Positions 18,168 to 24,829 of a DNA stretch of 36,165 nucleotides are shown in pieces (position 1 is the first letter of the stretch; each line of letters starts with the position of its first letter). The DNA is from Mycobacterium sp. NS-7484 (GTDB lineage: Bacteria > Actinomycetota > Actinomycetes > Mycobacteriales > Mycobacteriaceae). Under the pieces are notes generated by a model. That model saw nothing but the letters and a program-made list of their open reading frames with translations, searched no databases and was not told the origin of the DNA. Where the stretch lies: the NCBI RefSeq assembly GCF_001953975.1, contig NZ_MBEJ01000097.1, forward strand, positions 1-36,165. The letters are read 5' to 3'. The position numbers and the translations under genes were made by a program.

Positions 18168-18729
18168 TCTCCACTCCGGCGGAACGTAACTCGGCCAATG
18201 CGGCGGTCGTACTCCCGGGCGCGACCCCGGCGGTCAGGCCGGTCAGCACCCGGGTCTGCAAGCCGGCCTTGACAGCGTCGGCAGCGGTGGCGGCCACGCA
18301 GTAGTCGGTGGCGATGCCCACGACGTCCACGGCCGCGACGTTTCGTCGGCTCAGCCAGTCCGCCAGCGTCGTCCCCGCGTCGTCGACCCCTTCGAACCCG
18401 CTGTATGCGGCCGAGTGATGGCCCTTCTTGAACACGGCCTCCACCGCGGCGGGGCTGAAGTTCGGATGGAAATCCGCACCGGCGGTCTCGGCGACGCAAT
18501 GCCGGGGCCAGGACGTGCGGTAGTCGGGAGTGTCGGAGAAGTGGTCGCCCGGATCGATGTGGAAATCCTTGGTGGCCACCACGTGGTCGTATCCGTGGTC
18601 GGTGGCCAGCAGATCGGTGATTTTCTGCGCCACCTCCGACCCGCCCGACACGGCCAGCGAACCGCCTTCGCAGAAATCGTTCTGCACGTCGACGACGATG
18701 AGCGCGTGGGCCTGCCTGGACCGCTGCAT
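18160..18729 (-). CDS. pncA: Nicotinamidase / pyrazinamidase
   Basis: 189 aa. It hydrolyses nicotinamide to nicotinate in NAD salvage and would also convert pyrazinamide. The N-terminal VVDVQNDFCEGGSLAV holds catalytic Asp14; metal ligands Asp, His, His are in TKDFHIDPGDHF and a further His in WPRHCV. The catalytic Lys is in AVFKKG and the nucleophilic Cys in GIATDYCV (M. tuberculosis has TDHC). Its promoter -10 lies over the stop codon of the upstream membrane-protein gene and predicts a leaderless transcript. Its stop overlaps the hydratase remnant. Confidence 0.95.
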   Translation of the reverse strand: MQRSRQAHALIVVDVQNDFCEGGSLAVSGGSEVAQKITDLLATDHGYDHVVATKDFHIDPGDHFSDTPDYRTSWPRHCVAETAGADFHPNFSPAAVEAVFKKGHHSAAYSGFEGVDDAGTTLADWLSRRNVAAVDVVGIATDYCVAATAADAVKAGLQTRVLTGLTAGVAPGSTTAALAELRSAGVEIS

Positions 18730-18735
18730 GCCCCG

Positions 18736-18741
18736 AGGCTA
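18736..18741 (-). promoter_or_regulatory. -10 element of pncA within the upstream stop codon
   Basis: Minus-strand TAGCCT fits TANNNT, with six bases before the pncA ATG (18729). Its TAG is also the stop codon of the 428-aa membrane protein gene, so pncA may be expressed independently of the upstream operon. Confidence 0.45.
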
Positions 18742-20025
18742 CCCGCCGAACAGCAGGTAGAGCCCGGTGAAGGTATAGCCGACCATCACCAGCATCGTCG
18801 CGAGTTGCCCGGTGAGCTGATGCTGCTTCGGCAACAGGCGAAGGGCACGGTCGTGCGCCGCGATCACCCCGGCAACGTGACCGGCCAACACGAAACCGAC
18901 CTTGAGCGTGGCCAAGACCGACGGGTGCGCCGACAGGAAATAGCTGACCTGCAGATCGTGCAGCCCGAACAGCAGGATCACCGTCTGCTGCCCGCGTTCC
19001 ACCAGATACGACAGGTAGTGCGCGAATACGTAGCCGATGACGATGGGCACCAGGGAATGCGCCATCAGCCCGGGCAATTCGCTCCGTAACCGGCGGTCGA
19101 CGCCGCCGGTGGTCCGGGTGGCGGCCCAGAAGGTGACTGCCACCGTGGTGGCGAACACCAGCAGTCCCGCGGTGCGGATCAGGCTGGCCTCGACCGGCGA
19201 ACCGGAGTGCGCGTCGACGAAATTACGCCACTGGGGCATTGCCGAGAAGCTGTCGAATGCGGTCGAGCCCAGCAACACCGCCAGCAGCACCACCAGCCCG
19301 GGGCGCACGGGCAGCGACGGCAGGTGATCGAACGGGTTGCCGATCACGAACCGCCCGTCATGACGACGCAGCGGCGAGAGCTTCGAAGCGGCTGTGCTGT
19401 ACACCTCGAACGGGTCGGCGCTCTCCAGCCACCGCGGCCCGCAACACAGCCCACCGGCGAACGTCACCACCAGGTAGATCACGAGCCAATTACGAATCGC
19501 TGCAAGCGATCCCGGGTCCGGGCTGGCCAGCTCCAACCACACGAACGCGAACAGCCCGGCGGCGGCCGGCCAATAGCCGAGCCGCTCCGGGTAACTCAGA
19601 CGAGCGGACACCGGAATGAACCGGTACAGCGCGCGCACCGGGGAGATCAGCCGCCACACCGGACCGAACAACACCGAGGCGGCCACCATGCCCACCCACA
19701 ACAGGACGTAGAAGACTCCCGGCAGCGGGTTGGCGTTCGGCGCCCGGGTCCACCCGGTGAACGCCACCCACCCGGTCAAGGCCAGCGCGAGTAGGCCCAC
19801 CGTCCATCGGGTCACCGCGGCGTCCACCACCGACGTCACCCAGGTCGGCAGCGCCACTGCGGGCTTGTCCGGATCGAACCGGGGCCGACGCCAGGCCAGT
19901 GCTACGACCGCAAAAGTGAACGTCAACGTCCACGCCGCGCCGATCAGCGCGTACGTGTAAGGGATCGGCAGATCAGTCGAGCCGCCCAGACCATGGGCCA
20001 GAACCGCGGTCGACTCGGGCGTCAC
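18739..20025 (-). CDS. Polytopic membrane protein, possibly of the family labelled fenitrothion hydrolase (FedB-like)
   Basis: 428 aa with roughly ten hydrophobic segments. It begins with a GTG that overlaps the stop of the cupredoxin-like lipoprotein gene (20022-20025). Loops carry conserved-looking PVWRLISPVRALYR, WLESADPFEVY and SARLSYPERLGYWPA. I have a weak recollection that similar actinobacterial proteins are labelled fenitrothion hydrolase, a name that need not reflect function. It is the last gene of a four-gene coupled operon with another large membrane protein, a miniprotein and a cupredoxin-like lipoprotein, so a role in a membrane metal or redox complex is inferred, not shown. 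Confidence 0.7.
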   Translation of the reverse strand: MTPESTAVLAHGLGGSTDLPIPYTYALIGAAWTLTFTFAVVALAWRRPRFDPDKPAVALPTWVTSVVDAAVTRWTVGLLALALTGWVAFTGWTRAPNANPLPGVFYVLLWVGMVAASVLFGPVWRLISPVRALYRFIPVSARLSYPERLGYWPAAAGLFAFVWLELASPDPGSLAAIRNWLVIYLVVTFAGGLCCGPRWLESADPFEVYSTAASKLSPLRRHDGRFVIGNPFDHLPSLPVRPGLVVLLAVLLGSTAFDSFSAMPQWRNFVDAHSGSPVEASLIRTAGLLVFATTVAVTFWAATRTTGGVDRRLRSELPGLMAHSLVPIVIGYVFAHYLSYLVERGQQTVILLFGLHDLQVSYFLSAHPSVLATLKVGFVLAGHVAGVIAAHDRALRLLPKQHQLTGQLATMLVMVGYTFTGLYLLFGG

Positions 20026-20453
20026 TGCTGCACTTGCACGCTGGCGATCGTGCGGTTGGCGTGATGCAGCTCGATGTCGACGGTGCCCGGCACGTCGACC
20101 GTGAACTGGAACTGCTGGCCGTTACGCGGCTCCACCTTGAAGCTGTGCTCGGGGTTGGAGTGCACATGCAGCTCGTCGTCGGTATCGCTGTTGACCCGCA
20201 CCACGATCGGCTGGCCGACCTTGCCCTGCAGCCGCTCGTTGGTCGGTGTCACCTCGCCGCCCTTGATCGTGACGTCGATGAGCAGCCGGGCCGGAGCGTG
20301 CTGCTCGTCGGTCATGTCCGACGGACTCACCGTGGTCGCCGTGGGACTGGCCGAACCATCGGCATTCTCGGTGCTTTTCGAGCCGCCACACCCCGCTGTC
20401 ACCAGCGCGAGAGCGGACGCCAGAACGATGACACTGCTTTTGAGGTTGATCAC
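20022..20453 (-). CDS. Cupredoxin-like lipoprotein, His-rich
   Basis: 143 aa. It has a lipoprotein signal with lipobox TAGC (Cys22), a Ser/Thr-rich linker, then a beta-sandwich segment resembling the EfeO-type cupredoxin domain. Candidate metal ligands cluster in ELHVHSNPEHSF and IELHHANRT (six His). The Cys-Met pair of type I blue copper proteins is not seen, so this would not be a classic blue copper site. The GTG at 20453 overlaps the miniprotein stop by 4 nt. It probably sits on the outer membrane face and hands a metal ion or redox partner to the membrane proteins of the same operon. Confidence 0.75.
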   Translation of the reverse strand: MINLKSSVIVLASALALVTAGCGGSKSTENADGSASPTATTVSPSDMTDEQHAPARLLIDVTIKGGEVTPTNERLQGKVGQPIVVRVNSDTDDELHVHSNPEHSFKVEPRNGQQFQFTVDVPGTVDIELHHANRTIASVQVQQ

Positions 20454-20623
20454 GGTGAACCATCTTCGCTTGCGGTGTCCGACTCGTCATCCTGACGCGG
20501 CCGGCGCCGGTCCCGCATCGCGACGTACACCACCACCCCGACCACGACGACGGCCGGGGCGAAGGCCGGCAACGCCAGCAACAACGTGTGATCAGCCTGG
20601 TACTGAACCTGATCCACCATCAT
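20450..20623 (-). CDS. Single-TM miniprotein of the cupredoxin operon
   Basis: 57 aa (56 if the second Met is used). One hydrophobic helix (about residues 14-35, TLLLALPAFAPAVVVVGVVV) is followed by a basic patch RDRRRPR and an acidic tail. Start and stop each overlap a neighbour by 4 nt (20620-20623 and 20450-20453), which strongly supports it as a translated gene. Its size, and its position between two subunit-like genes, suggest a small assembly or stabilising subunit. No family was recognised. Confidence 0.75.
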   Translation of the reverse strand: MMVDQVQYQADHTLLLALPAFAPAVVVVGVVVYVAMRDRRRPRQDDESDTASEDGSP

Positions 20624-22449
20624 GTCTGTCCGGCGGGTTCCCGGCCCGAGGCCAACTCCTTGGCGTTGATCCGGCCCGCACCCCAACTCAACCCGGCGAT
20701 CAGGATCAGCGTGCACACCAGGACCACCAAAGAAGCCACGTTGTACAACCAGGCCGGGTGATTCAGATTGCGTTCGCGCTGCAGAATCGTAATCTCCTGC
20801 ACGAACTCTCGATCGCTGGTTGCCAGGGCCGGGGTCTCGGTGGCGCCGATCCCCGGGTCGGCGGGCAGGTAGATCGGCACCCCGGCCATGGTGGTGCCGT
20901 CTTGCACCCGCAGCAAGGTCTTCCAGCTTCCCGACACCGGGATGGGTTGCGTCGAGCGGTAGTGCCCCGGCCCGACGTTGTCCAGCCGGTCGATCACCAG
21001 CCCGTGCTGGTTGGCCAGACCACCCTGCCAGGCCAGGATCGACACCCACTCCGGGTTGTCGCCGACCAGGTCGCGCGGGGTGATCTGGACATCGGCCGAG
21101 ACCATGCGCTGGCCGTCATGCTCGGGGAGGTCGGTCAATGTAATTGTGGCGCGGGCATTTTCCGGTACGTCGGTGCGTAGCCCGTTGGCCACGGCGCCAC
21201 CGATCACCAGGACCGTGGCCACGACGATGGAGATGCCCGCCGCGGGCCGGGGCAGCGGTTGACCGTTGAGCACCAAGGCCAGCAGCGCGCCACACATCCC
21301 CATGGCGATGGCCACCGGGATCGCCATGGCCAACGCCTCACCCCACATGCTGGTGGGCCACGGATAGTGATAGACCGCGCCGATCCACAACGATTCCAGC
21401 CACAGACCGAGGGTGGCCACACCGAGGCCGCCGACCGCGCCAAACAGGATGGGCCGCTTGACCAATGGGGTCAGGGCGATGAGCTCGACCACCAGCGCGG
21501 GGCCCAGATAGAGCGCGAACCAACTGGTCGGGGCACCAAGGACCGGTCCGACGATGAAAGCGACCGCCCCGCGCAGCACGATGGCGAACGCGGCCCCGAT
21601 CAAGGCGCCGCCCGGGCCGAGCACCAGCCGTGCGGCGACGGCGGCCAGCGCGGCCGCTGCCGCGATCATCATGGGCTGCAGCACCAACCGGAACTGCTCG
21701 ACGCCGAAGTCGTATTCGATCTGGAACACCGAGAGCCCGATGAACAGACCGCCGAACGACAGGTAATAGAGGAACTTGTTGAACTTGGTGTCCTCTTCGG
21801 CGTCCGGGCCCATTGCCACCCGGCCCTCATGCTCGAGCAGCAGCACCGCGATCAGCGACAACCCGGCGCCCCCGATCAGCATCAAATGCGTTGGCCCCCA
21901 GAGTGTGACGTCCTGGCCGAAGATGCGGTGCCAGATATCGTCGAGCGGGAAACCGATGAGCGCGTACAGCCCGCACGCCGCCATCAACACGCCGCCCACC
22001 GGGGCGTACCAGCTGCGGGTGATCCGCAGGGCCGCCGGTCCCGGCTTGTCGTAGGGCAGGACGATGGCCATCGAGCCGGCGATGAACAGCAGGAACAGGC
22101 CGATCAGGATGAAGTAGTGCGCCGGGTTGGCCAGTGGGCCCGCATCGCGTCCCTTGCCGATGTGCAGGCTGACATCCCAGATGAAGCCGAACAGCGCGCA
22201 GATGATCGTCGCGGTGAACAGGAACACCTGCAGCGCCACCCATGGCGGCCGGTGGAATTTACGGCCCAACCGTTCGGCGAAGTTGTTCAGCCACGTGATG
22301 CGGCGGTTGCGGTGCAGGTAACCGATCCACAGCAGCGCTACCGTCACGATCATTGCGACCACCGACATGCCGATCACCTGGTCGAGCGCGGCGCCGCCGC
22401 CCTCGGTGCCTGCGGCCGCGCTGAGCGTGACCTCCGATGAGCCCATCAT
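20620..22449 (-). CDS. Large polytopic membrane protein with extracytoplasmic C-terminal domain
   Basis: 609 aa. About ten or more membrane helices occupy residues 24-425. A soluble stretch (about 430-560) resembles an Ig/YtkA-like beta domain, and a final helix lies near 567-590. Two similar His/Asp segments stand out: WDVSLHIGKGRD to NPAHYFILIG, and DDIWHRIFGQD to GPTHLMLIGG, which look like an internal repeat able to bind metal in or near the membrane. The operon's other genes follow with 4-nt overlaps. A GGAGG site best serves the second ATG (22446). Function unknown. A membrane metalloenzyme or metal transporter is a reasonable guess. Confidence 0.72.
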   Translation of the reverse strand: MMGSSEVTLSAAAGTEGGGAALDQVIGMSVVAMIVTVALLWIGYLHRNRRITWLNNFAERLGRKFHRPPWVALQVFLFTATIICALFGFIWDVSLHIGKGRDAGPLANPAHYFILIGLFLLFIAGSMAIVLPYDKPGPAALRITRSWYAPVGGVLMAACGLYALIGFPLDDIWHRIFGQDVTLWGPTHLMLIGGAGLSLIAVLLLEHEGRVAMGPDAEEDTKFNKFLYYLSFGGLFIGLSVFQIEYDFGVEQFRLVLQPMMIAAAAALAAVAARLVLGPGGALIGAAFAIVLRGAVAFIVGPVLGAPTSWFALYLGPALVVELIALTPLVKRPILFGAVGGLGVATLGLWLESLWIGAVYHYPWPTSMWGEALAMAIPVAIAMGMCGALLALVLNGQPLPRPAAGISIVVATVLVIGGAVANGLRTDVPENARATITLTDLPEHDGQRMVSADVQITPRDLVGDNPEWVSILAWQGGLANQHGLVIDRLDNVGPGHYRSTQPIPVSGSWKTLLRVQDGTTMAGVPIYLPADPGIGATETPALATSDREFVQEITILQRERNLNHPAWLYNVASLVVLVCTLILIAGLSWGAGRINAKELASGREPAGQT

Positions 22450-22457
22450 GACCTCCG

Positions 22458-22467
22458 GTCAGCTGAC
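22458..22467. other. Short palindrome before the membrane-protein operon
   Basis: GTCAGCTGAC is a perfect 10-bp palindrome in the 26-nt gap between the DUF427 gene and the four-gene operon. It could be a small operator, or chance. Confidence 0.2.
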
Positions 22468-22475
22468 TGTGTTGG

Positions 22476-23273
22476 TCAGTGATGTTGCCAGAACCAGGCA
22501 GGCCGAAACAGACGTTCGCCGTCGACAAAGACATCGACCCGCTCGTCGAAGAAACACACCAGGTCGCGGATCGGTTCCGCCTCGATGAGTGGCTCGTGGT
22601 AGGCCCAGAACAGATCGGCCGGCCCACCCGGCAGCGAGTAGTACGTGGCGCGACCCTTGTACGCGCAGTACGTGACGGTGTCGCTCAACTGCAATGTGGT
22701 GACGTCCTCACGTGGCAGGTAATAGCGGGTGGGTAGCCCGGTCTCGAATAGCAATGTGGGACGGGAGGATTCGGCCAGAACCCGCCTGTCGAGCTCGACC
22801 CGGATGCGCCGTCGGCTGCGTCGGATGTCGATCCGGTGGAACGGATCGTGCGGATGAGCGACGATCGGCTCGTCCTCCTCACGCCATTCGAACGTCGCGA
22901 AGTCCAGGATCAGATAACCGGCCAGATCGGCATCGTCGGGCTGATAGGCGGCGGCTGCGCCGGTCTCCTCGCCCGCGATGACATCGAACGCCGTCCCCGG
23001 ACACGTGTGCGCGGTGAACGGTATCGACGGATCGAGGAAGCCGGGGATCTCGTCGTCCCCGACGTCCCCGCCCGCCGGAACCAATTGTGCCGTCAGCGCC
23101 GAACGCGGCACGGCGTACGTCGGCACCACCCGCCGTGGCTCCCACACCAGGATCGCGTCGGTGGTGTCGGCCACGGGCTCGCCACCGAGGCAGACTCGAA
23201 TTCGCTTGGGAGTGGCCTGATATCGCAGGGAGCCGAGCTGGCTGCCCAACAGATCGGCCATCTTCACCGCCAT
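22476..23273 (-). CDS. Tandem DUF427-domain protein
   Basis: 265 aa. Two DUF427-like modules are visible. In the first, IRVCLGGEPVADTTDAILVW is followed by PTYAVPRSAL. In the second, IRVELDRRVLAESSRPTLLF is followed by RYYLPREDV and the typical TYCAYKGRATYYSL. The family's role is not established. Start ATG 23271-23273 lies six bases after GATAAT on the minus strand, so a leaderless promoter is likely. It precedes the cupredoxin operon by 26 nt and could be co-transcribed with it. Confidence 0.82.
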   Translation of the reverse strand: MAVKMADLLGSQLGSLRYQATPKRIRVCLGGEPVADTTDAILVWEPRRVVPTYAVPRSALTAQLVPAGGDVGDDEIPGFLDPSIPFTAHTCPGTAFDVIAGEETGAAAAYQPDDADLAGYLILDFATFEWREEDEPIVAHPHDPFHRIDIRRSRRRIRVELDRRVLAESSRPTLLFETGLPTRYYLPREDVTTLQLSDTVTYCAYKGRATYYSLPGGPADLFWAYHEPLIEAEPIRDLVCFFDERVDVFVDGERLFRPAWFWQHH

Positions 23274-23279
23274 CGGGCC

Positions 23280-23285
23280 ATTATC
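23280..23285 (-). promoter_or_regulatory. -10 element of the DUF427 gene
   Basis: Minus-strand GATAAT (5 of 6 bases of TATAAT) lies six bases before the ATG at 23273, the same leaderless spacing seen at several genes here. Confidence 0.4.
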
Positions 23286-23308
23286 GACCCGGAAGGTGCT
23301 GCTGTCTG

Positions 23309-23587
23309 CTACTTGACGTCGACGTAGACCGTACGTTGGGTGACCGCACTCAAACTGTCGGTGCGGCTGTAGTGCGGTCCGGGCCGCACGGCCACCACGG
23401 CGGCCTGATCCAACGGTGTGGTGCCGAGGCGATTCACGATCACCGTGTAGCCCTGGGACTGCAGCCGGCTGATGGTCTGTTGGGCATCGCCGGGGCCGTC
23501 GGGCGCGGCGCCGGCCGGTCCGGCCAGGCCGATGGCGACGGCGGCCAGACCGCCGATGGCTGCAGTGAGGATTCGTGTGTTCCGCAT
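23309..23587 (-). CDS. Small secreted mycobacterial protein
   Basis: 92 aa. A clear signal peptide (MRNTRILTAAIGGLAAVAIG) has a likely cut after AGAA near residue 28. The mature part (about 64 aa) includes DAQQTISRLQSQGYTVIVNR and ends TVYVDVK, a pattern I recognise from conserved mycobacterial secreted proteins without assigned function. AGGAGGAG lies about 7 nt before the ATG at 23587. The frame is open to 23848, but the extra N-terminus would bury the signal peptide and is rejected. It is divergent from the C39-like gene. Confidence 0.8.
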   Translation of the reverse strand: MRNTRILTAAIGGLAAVAIGLAGPAGAAPDGPGDAQQTISRLQSQGYTVIVNRLGTTPLDQAAVVAVRPGPHYSRTDSLSAVTQRTVYVDVK

Positions 23588-23639
23588 CGGTGTGCTCCTC
23601 CTGTTCTGGTCCGCGGCATTTCGATACGCTGCGGTATAT

Positions 23640-23651
23640 CGGTTTAAACCG
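23640..23651. promoter_or_regulatory. Palindrome in the divergent promoter region
   Basis: CGGTTTAAACCG is a perfect 12-bp palindrome between the secreted-protein gene (starting 23587, minus) and the C39-like gene (starting 23676, plus). Its position suits an operator acting on one or both genes. Confidence 0.35.
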
Positions 23652-23675
23652 GCAGGTGACGGGCCTTTAGTTCCG

Positions 23676-24269
23676 ATGGCAGGAATTGAGCGCCGAGATG
23701 ACTGGATCTGTGTGAAACCAGGGAAACTGGCGGCGTTACGGCTGCGGCAGCGCGATGGGATCTCGTGTGGCCCGACCGTCGCGGTGGTGGCCGGCGCGAT
23801 GCTGGACCCGGCGTATCGGGCGGAGTTGCTGGCCCCCGACAGTGACACCTGGTTCGCCGCCGAGCAGGGCCGAATTCACGCTGTTGTCAACAGGATTTGG
23901 CCTCGGCGGCTCGGCACCACGCCCGCCGGCATGGCCCGTGCGCTCGGCGCGCACAGTGCGAAACGGGGAGTGACATACCGCTGGCGCCACTTCCGCGGTG
24001 CCCGCGACCCGTTGTCGGACGTGCGCGCCGCAGTCACGCAGGGGTGGCCCGTGGCCATGCTCATCGGCGAGCGGGGCATCCCACGGCACTGGGTGTTGCT
24101 CGTCGGCGAGGGCAGCGAGGTACTGGAATGCTACGAACCGTCGTCGGGCAAGGTGGTGTCGGTCGATGTCGCGGCCGTTCGGGGTGCCAGGTTGACCGGG
24201 CTCGGTTTCCCCCGACCGTTCGCATTTGTCTTACCGTCGAACCATGGCCCGAAAGTATGCGACCGCTGA
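23676..24269 (+). CDS. C39-like / papain-fold cysteine peptidase-like protein
   Basis: 197 aa from the ATG at 23676. The pattern Gln25-x5-Cys31 in QRDGISCGP, then His138 in RHWVLLVGEG and Glu154 in CYEPSSGK, follows the Gln-Cys-His-acid order of C39 peptidases, with Glu where Asp is usual. No ABC-transporter domains or signal peptide are present, so it would act in the cytoplasm. Possible roles are peptide processing or a related transfer reaction; neither is shown. The frame is open upstream, including a hydrophobic stretch, but that lies over the secreted gene's start region on the other strand, so the shorter form is preferred. It overlaps the next gene by 26 nt. Confidence 0.65.
   Translation: MAGIERRDDWICVKPGKLAALRLRQRDGISCGPTVAVVAGAMLDPAYRAELLAPDSDTWFAAEQGRIHAVVNRIWPRRLGTTPAGMARALGAHSAKRGVTYRWRHFRGARDPLSDVRAAVTQGWPVAMLIGERGIPRHWVLLVGEGSEVLECYEPSSGKVVSVDVAAVRGARLTGLGFPRPFAFVLPSNHGPKVCDR
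24232..24237 (+). promoter_or_regulatory. -10 element of the F420/FMN split-barrel gene
   Basis: TACCGT fits TANNNT and lies six bases before the ATG at 24244. It supports that start and a leaderless promoter inside the end of the C39-like gene. Confidence 0.45.
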
Positions 24270-24699
24270 CACCGTAGGGATCGACGAACTGCTCGATTTC
24301 GTGCGCCCGCGGCACCACATGGTGCTGACCACGTTCCGGGCCGACGGCTCGCTGCAGACCTCTCCCGTGACGGGCGGGGTGGACGAGCAGGGCCGCATCG
24401 TGATCGCCAGCTATCCGCAGCGGGCGAAGGCGGCCAATCTCCGTCGCACCCCGCGGGCGAGCGTCACCGTCCTGTCGGACGAGTTCAACGGGCCGTATGT
24501 GCAAGTGGACGGCGCCGCCGAGGTGATCGGCCTGCCCGAGGCGGTGGAGCCGCTGGTCGACTACTTCCGCGCGGTCGCCGGTGAGCACCCCGACTGGGAC
24601 GAGTACCGACAGGCGATGGTCGACCAGGGCAAATGCCTGATCCGGATCACGCCTACCCACTGGGGTCCGGTCGCCACCGGGGGATTCCCGCCGGCCTGA
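24244..24699 (+). CDS. F420/FMN-dependent PPOX-class protein (Rv1155-like)
   Basis: 151 aa split-barrel protein. It shows the pattern of the Rv1155-type family: HMVLTTFRADGSLQTSPV, RAKAANLRRTPRASVTVL and AGEHPDWDEYRQAMVDQGKC. Such proteins bind F420 or FMN and act as small reductases or cofactor carriers. The start ATG 24244 is chosen over 24226 because of the -10 spacing and family length. It overlaps the 3' end of the C39-like gene. Confidence 0.85.
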   Translation: MARKYATADTVGIDELLDFVRPRHHMVLTTFRADGSLQTSPVTGGVDEQGRIVIASYPQRAKAANLRRTPRASVTVLSDEFNGPYVQVDGAAEVIGLPEAVEPLVDYFRAVAGEHPDWDEYRQAMVDQGKCLIRITPTHWGPVATGGFPPA

Positions 24700-24714
24700 G
24701 CGCTTACGCACGCG

Positions 24715-24759
24715 TTGCGTCCGCTAGCAGGTCAAACTATAGTCTGGACACATGTCCAG
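24715..24759 (+). promoter_or_regulatory. Glycosyltransferase operon promoter with TetR-type operator
   Basis: -35 TTGCGT (24715-24720) and -10 TATAGT (24738-24743) are 17 bp apart. The palindrome CTGGACACATGTCCAG (24744-24759) directly follows and covers the predicted start site. Its core GGACACATGTCC matches the core GGACACGTGTCC at the start of the tetR gene at 28591, so that regulator is the likely binder. Confidence 0.7.
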
Positions 24760-24781
24760 AGGGTTCGGGGTCGACGCGTGA
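24752..24781 (+). CDS. Leader mini-ORF 1 (9 aa), possibly leaderless
   Basis: ATG at 24752 lies 8 nt after the -10 TATAGT and inside the operator. It encodes MSRGFGVDA and stops in an overlap (GTGA) with the second mini-ORF. It may be translated from the very 5' end of the mRNA and pass ribosomes on by coupling. There is no protein-level evidence. Confidence 0.35.
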   Translation: MSRGFGVDA

Positions 24782-24822
24782 GCGTGAATTCCCAGCTCAG
24801 CACGTCTCCGGCCGTCGGGTGA
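24778..24822 (+). CDS. Leader mini-ORF 2 (14 aa)
   Basis: GTG at 24778 overlaps the TGA of mini-ORF 1 and encodes VSVNSQLSTSPAVG. It stops 7 nt before the glycosyltransferase ATG (24830), which has only a weak ribosome site. The arrangement would allow ribosomes to reach the main gene by termination-reinitiation. It is out of frame with the main gene, so it is not an N-terminal extension. Confidence 0.3.
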   Translation: MSVNSQLSTSPAVG

Positions 24823-24829
24823 TCTGATT

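Noticed and set aside
22997..23008. Third copy of the GGACACRTGTCC operator
   Set aside because: The sequence here is only a near match (GGACACGTGTGC) and lies within the DUF427 coding region.
23472..23675. N-terminal membrane anchor for the C39-like protein
   Set aside because: The hydrophobic stretch is antisense to the ribosome site and signal region of the secreted gene; no good start precedes it. Not fully excluded.
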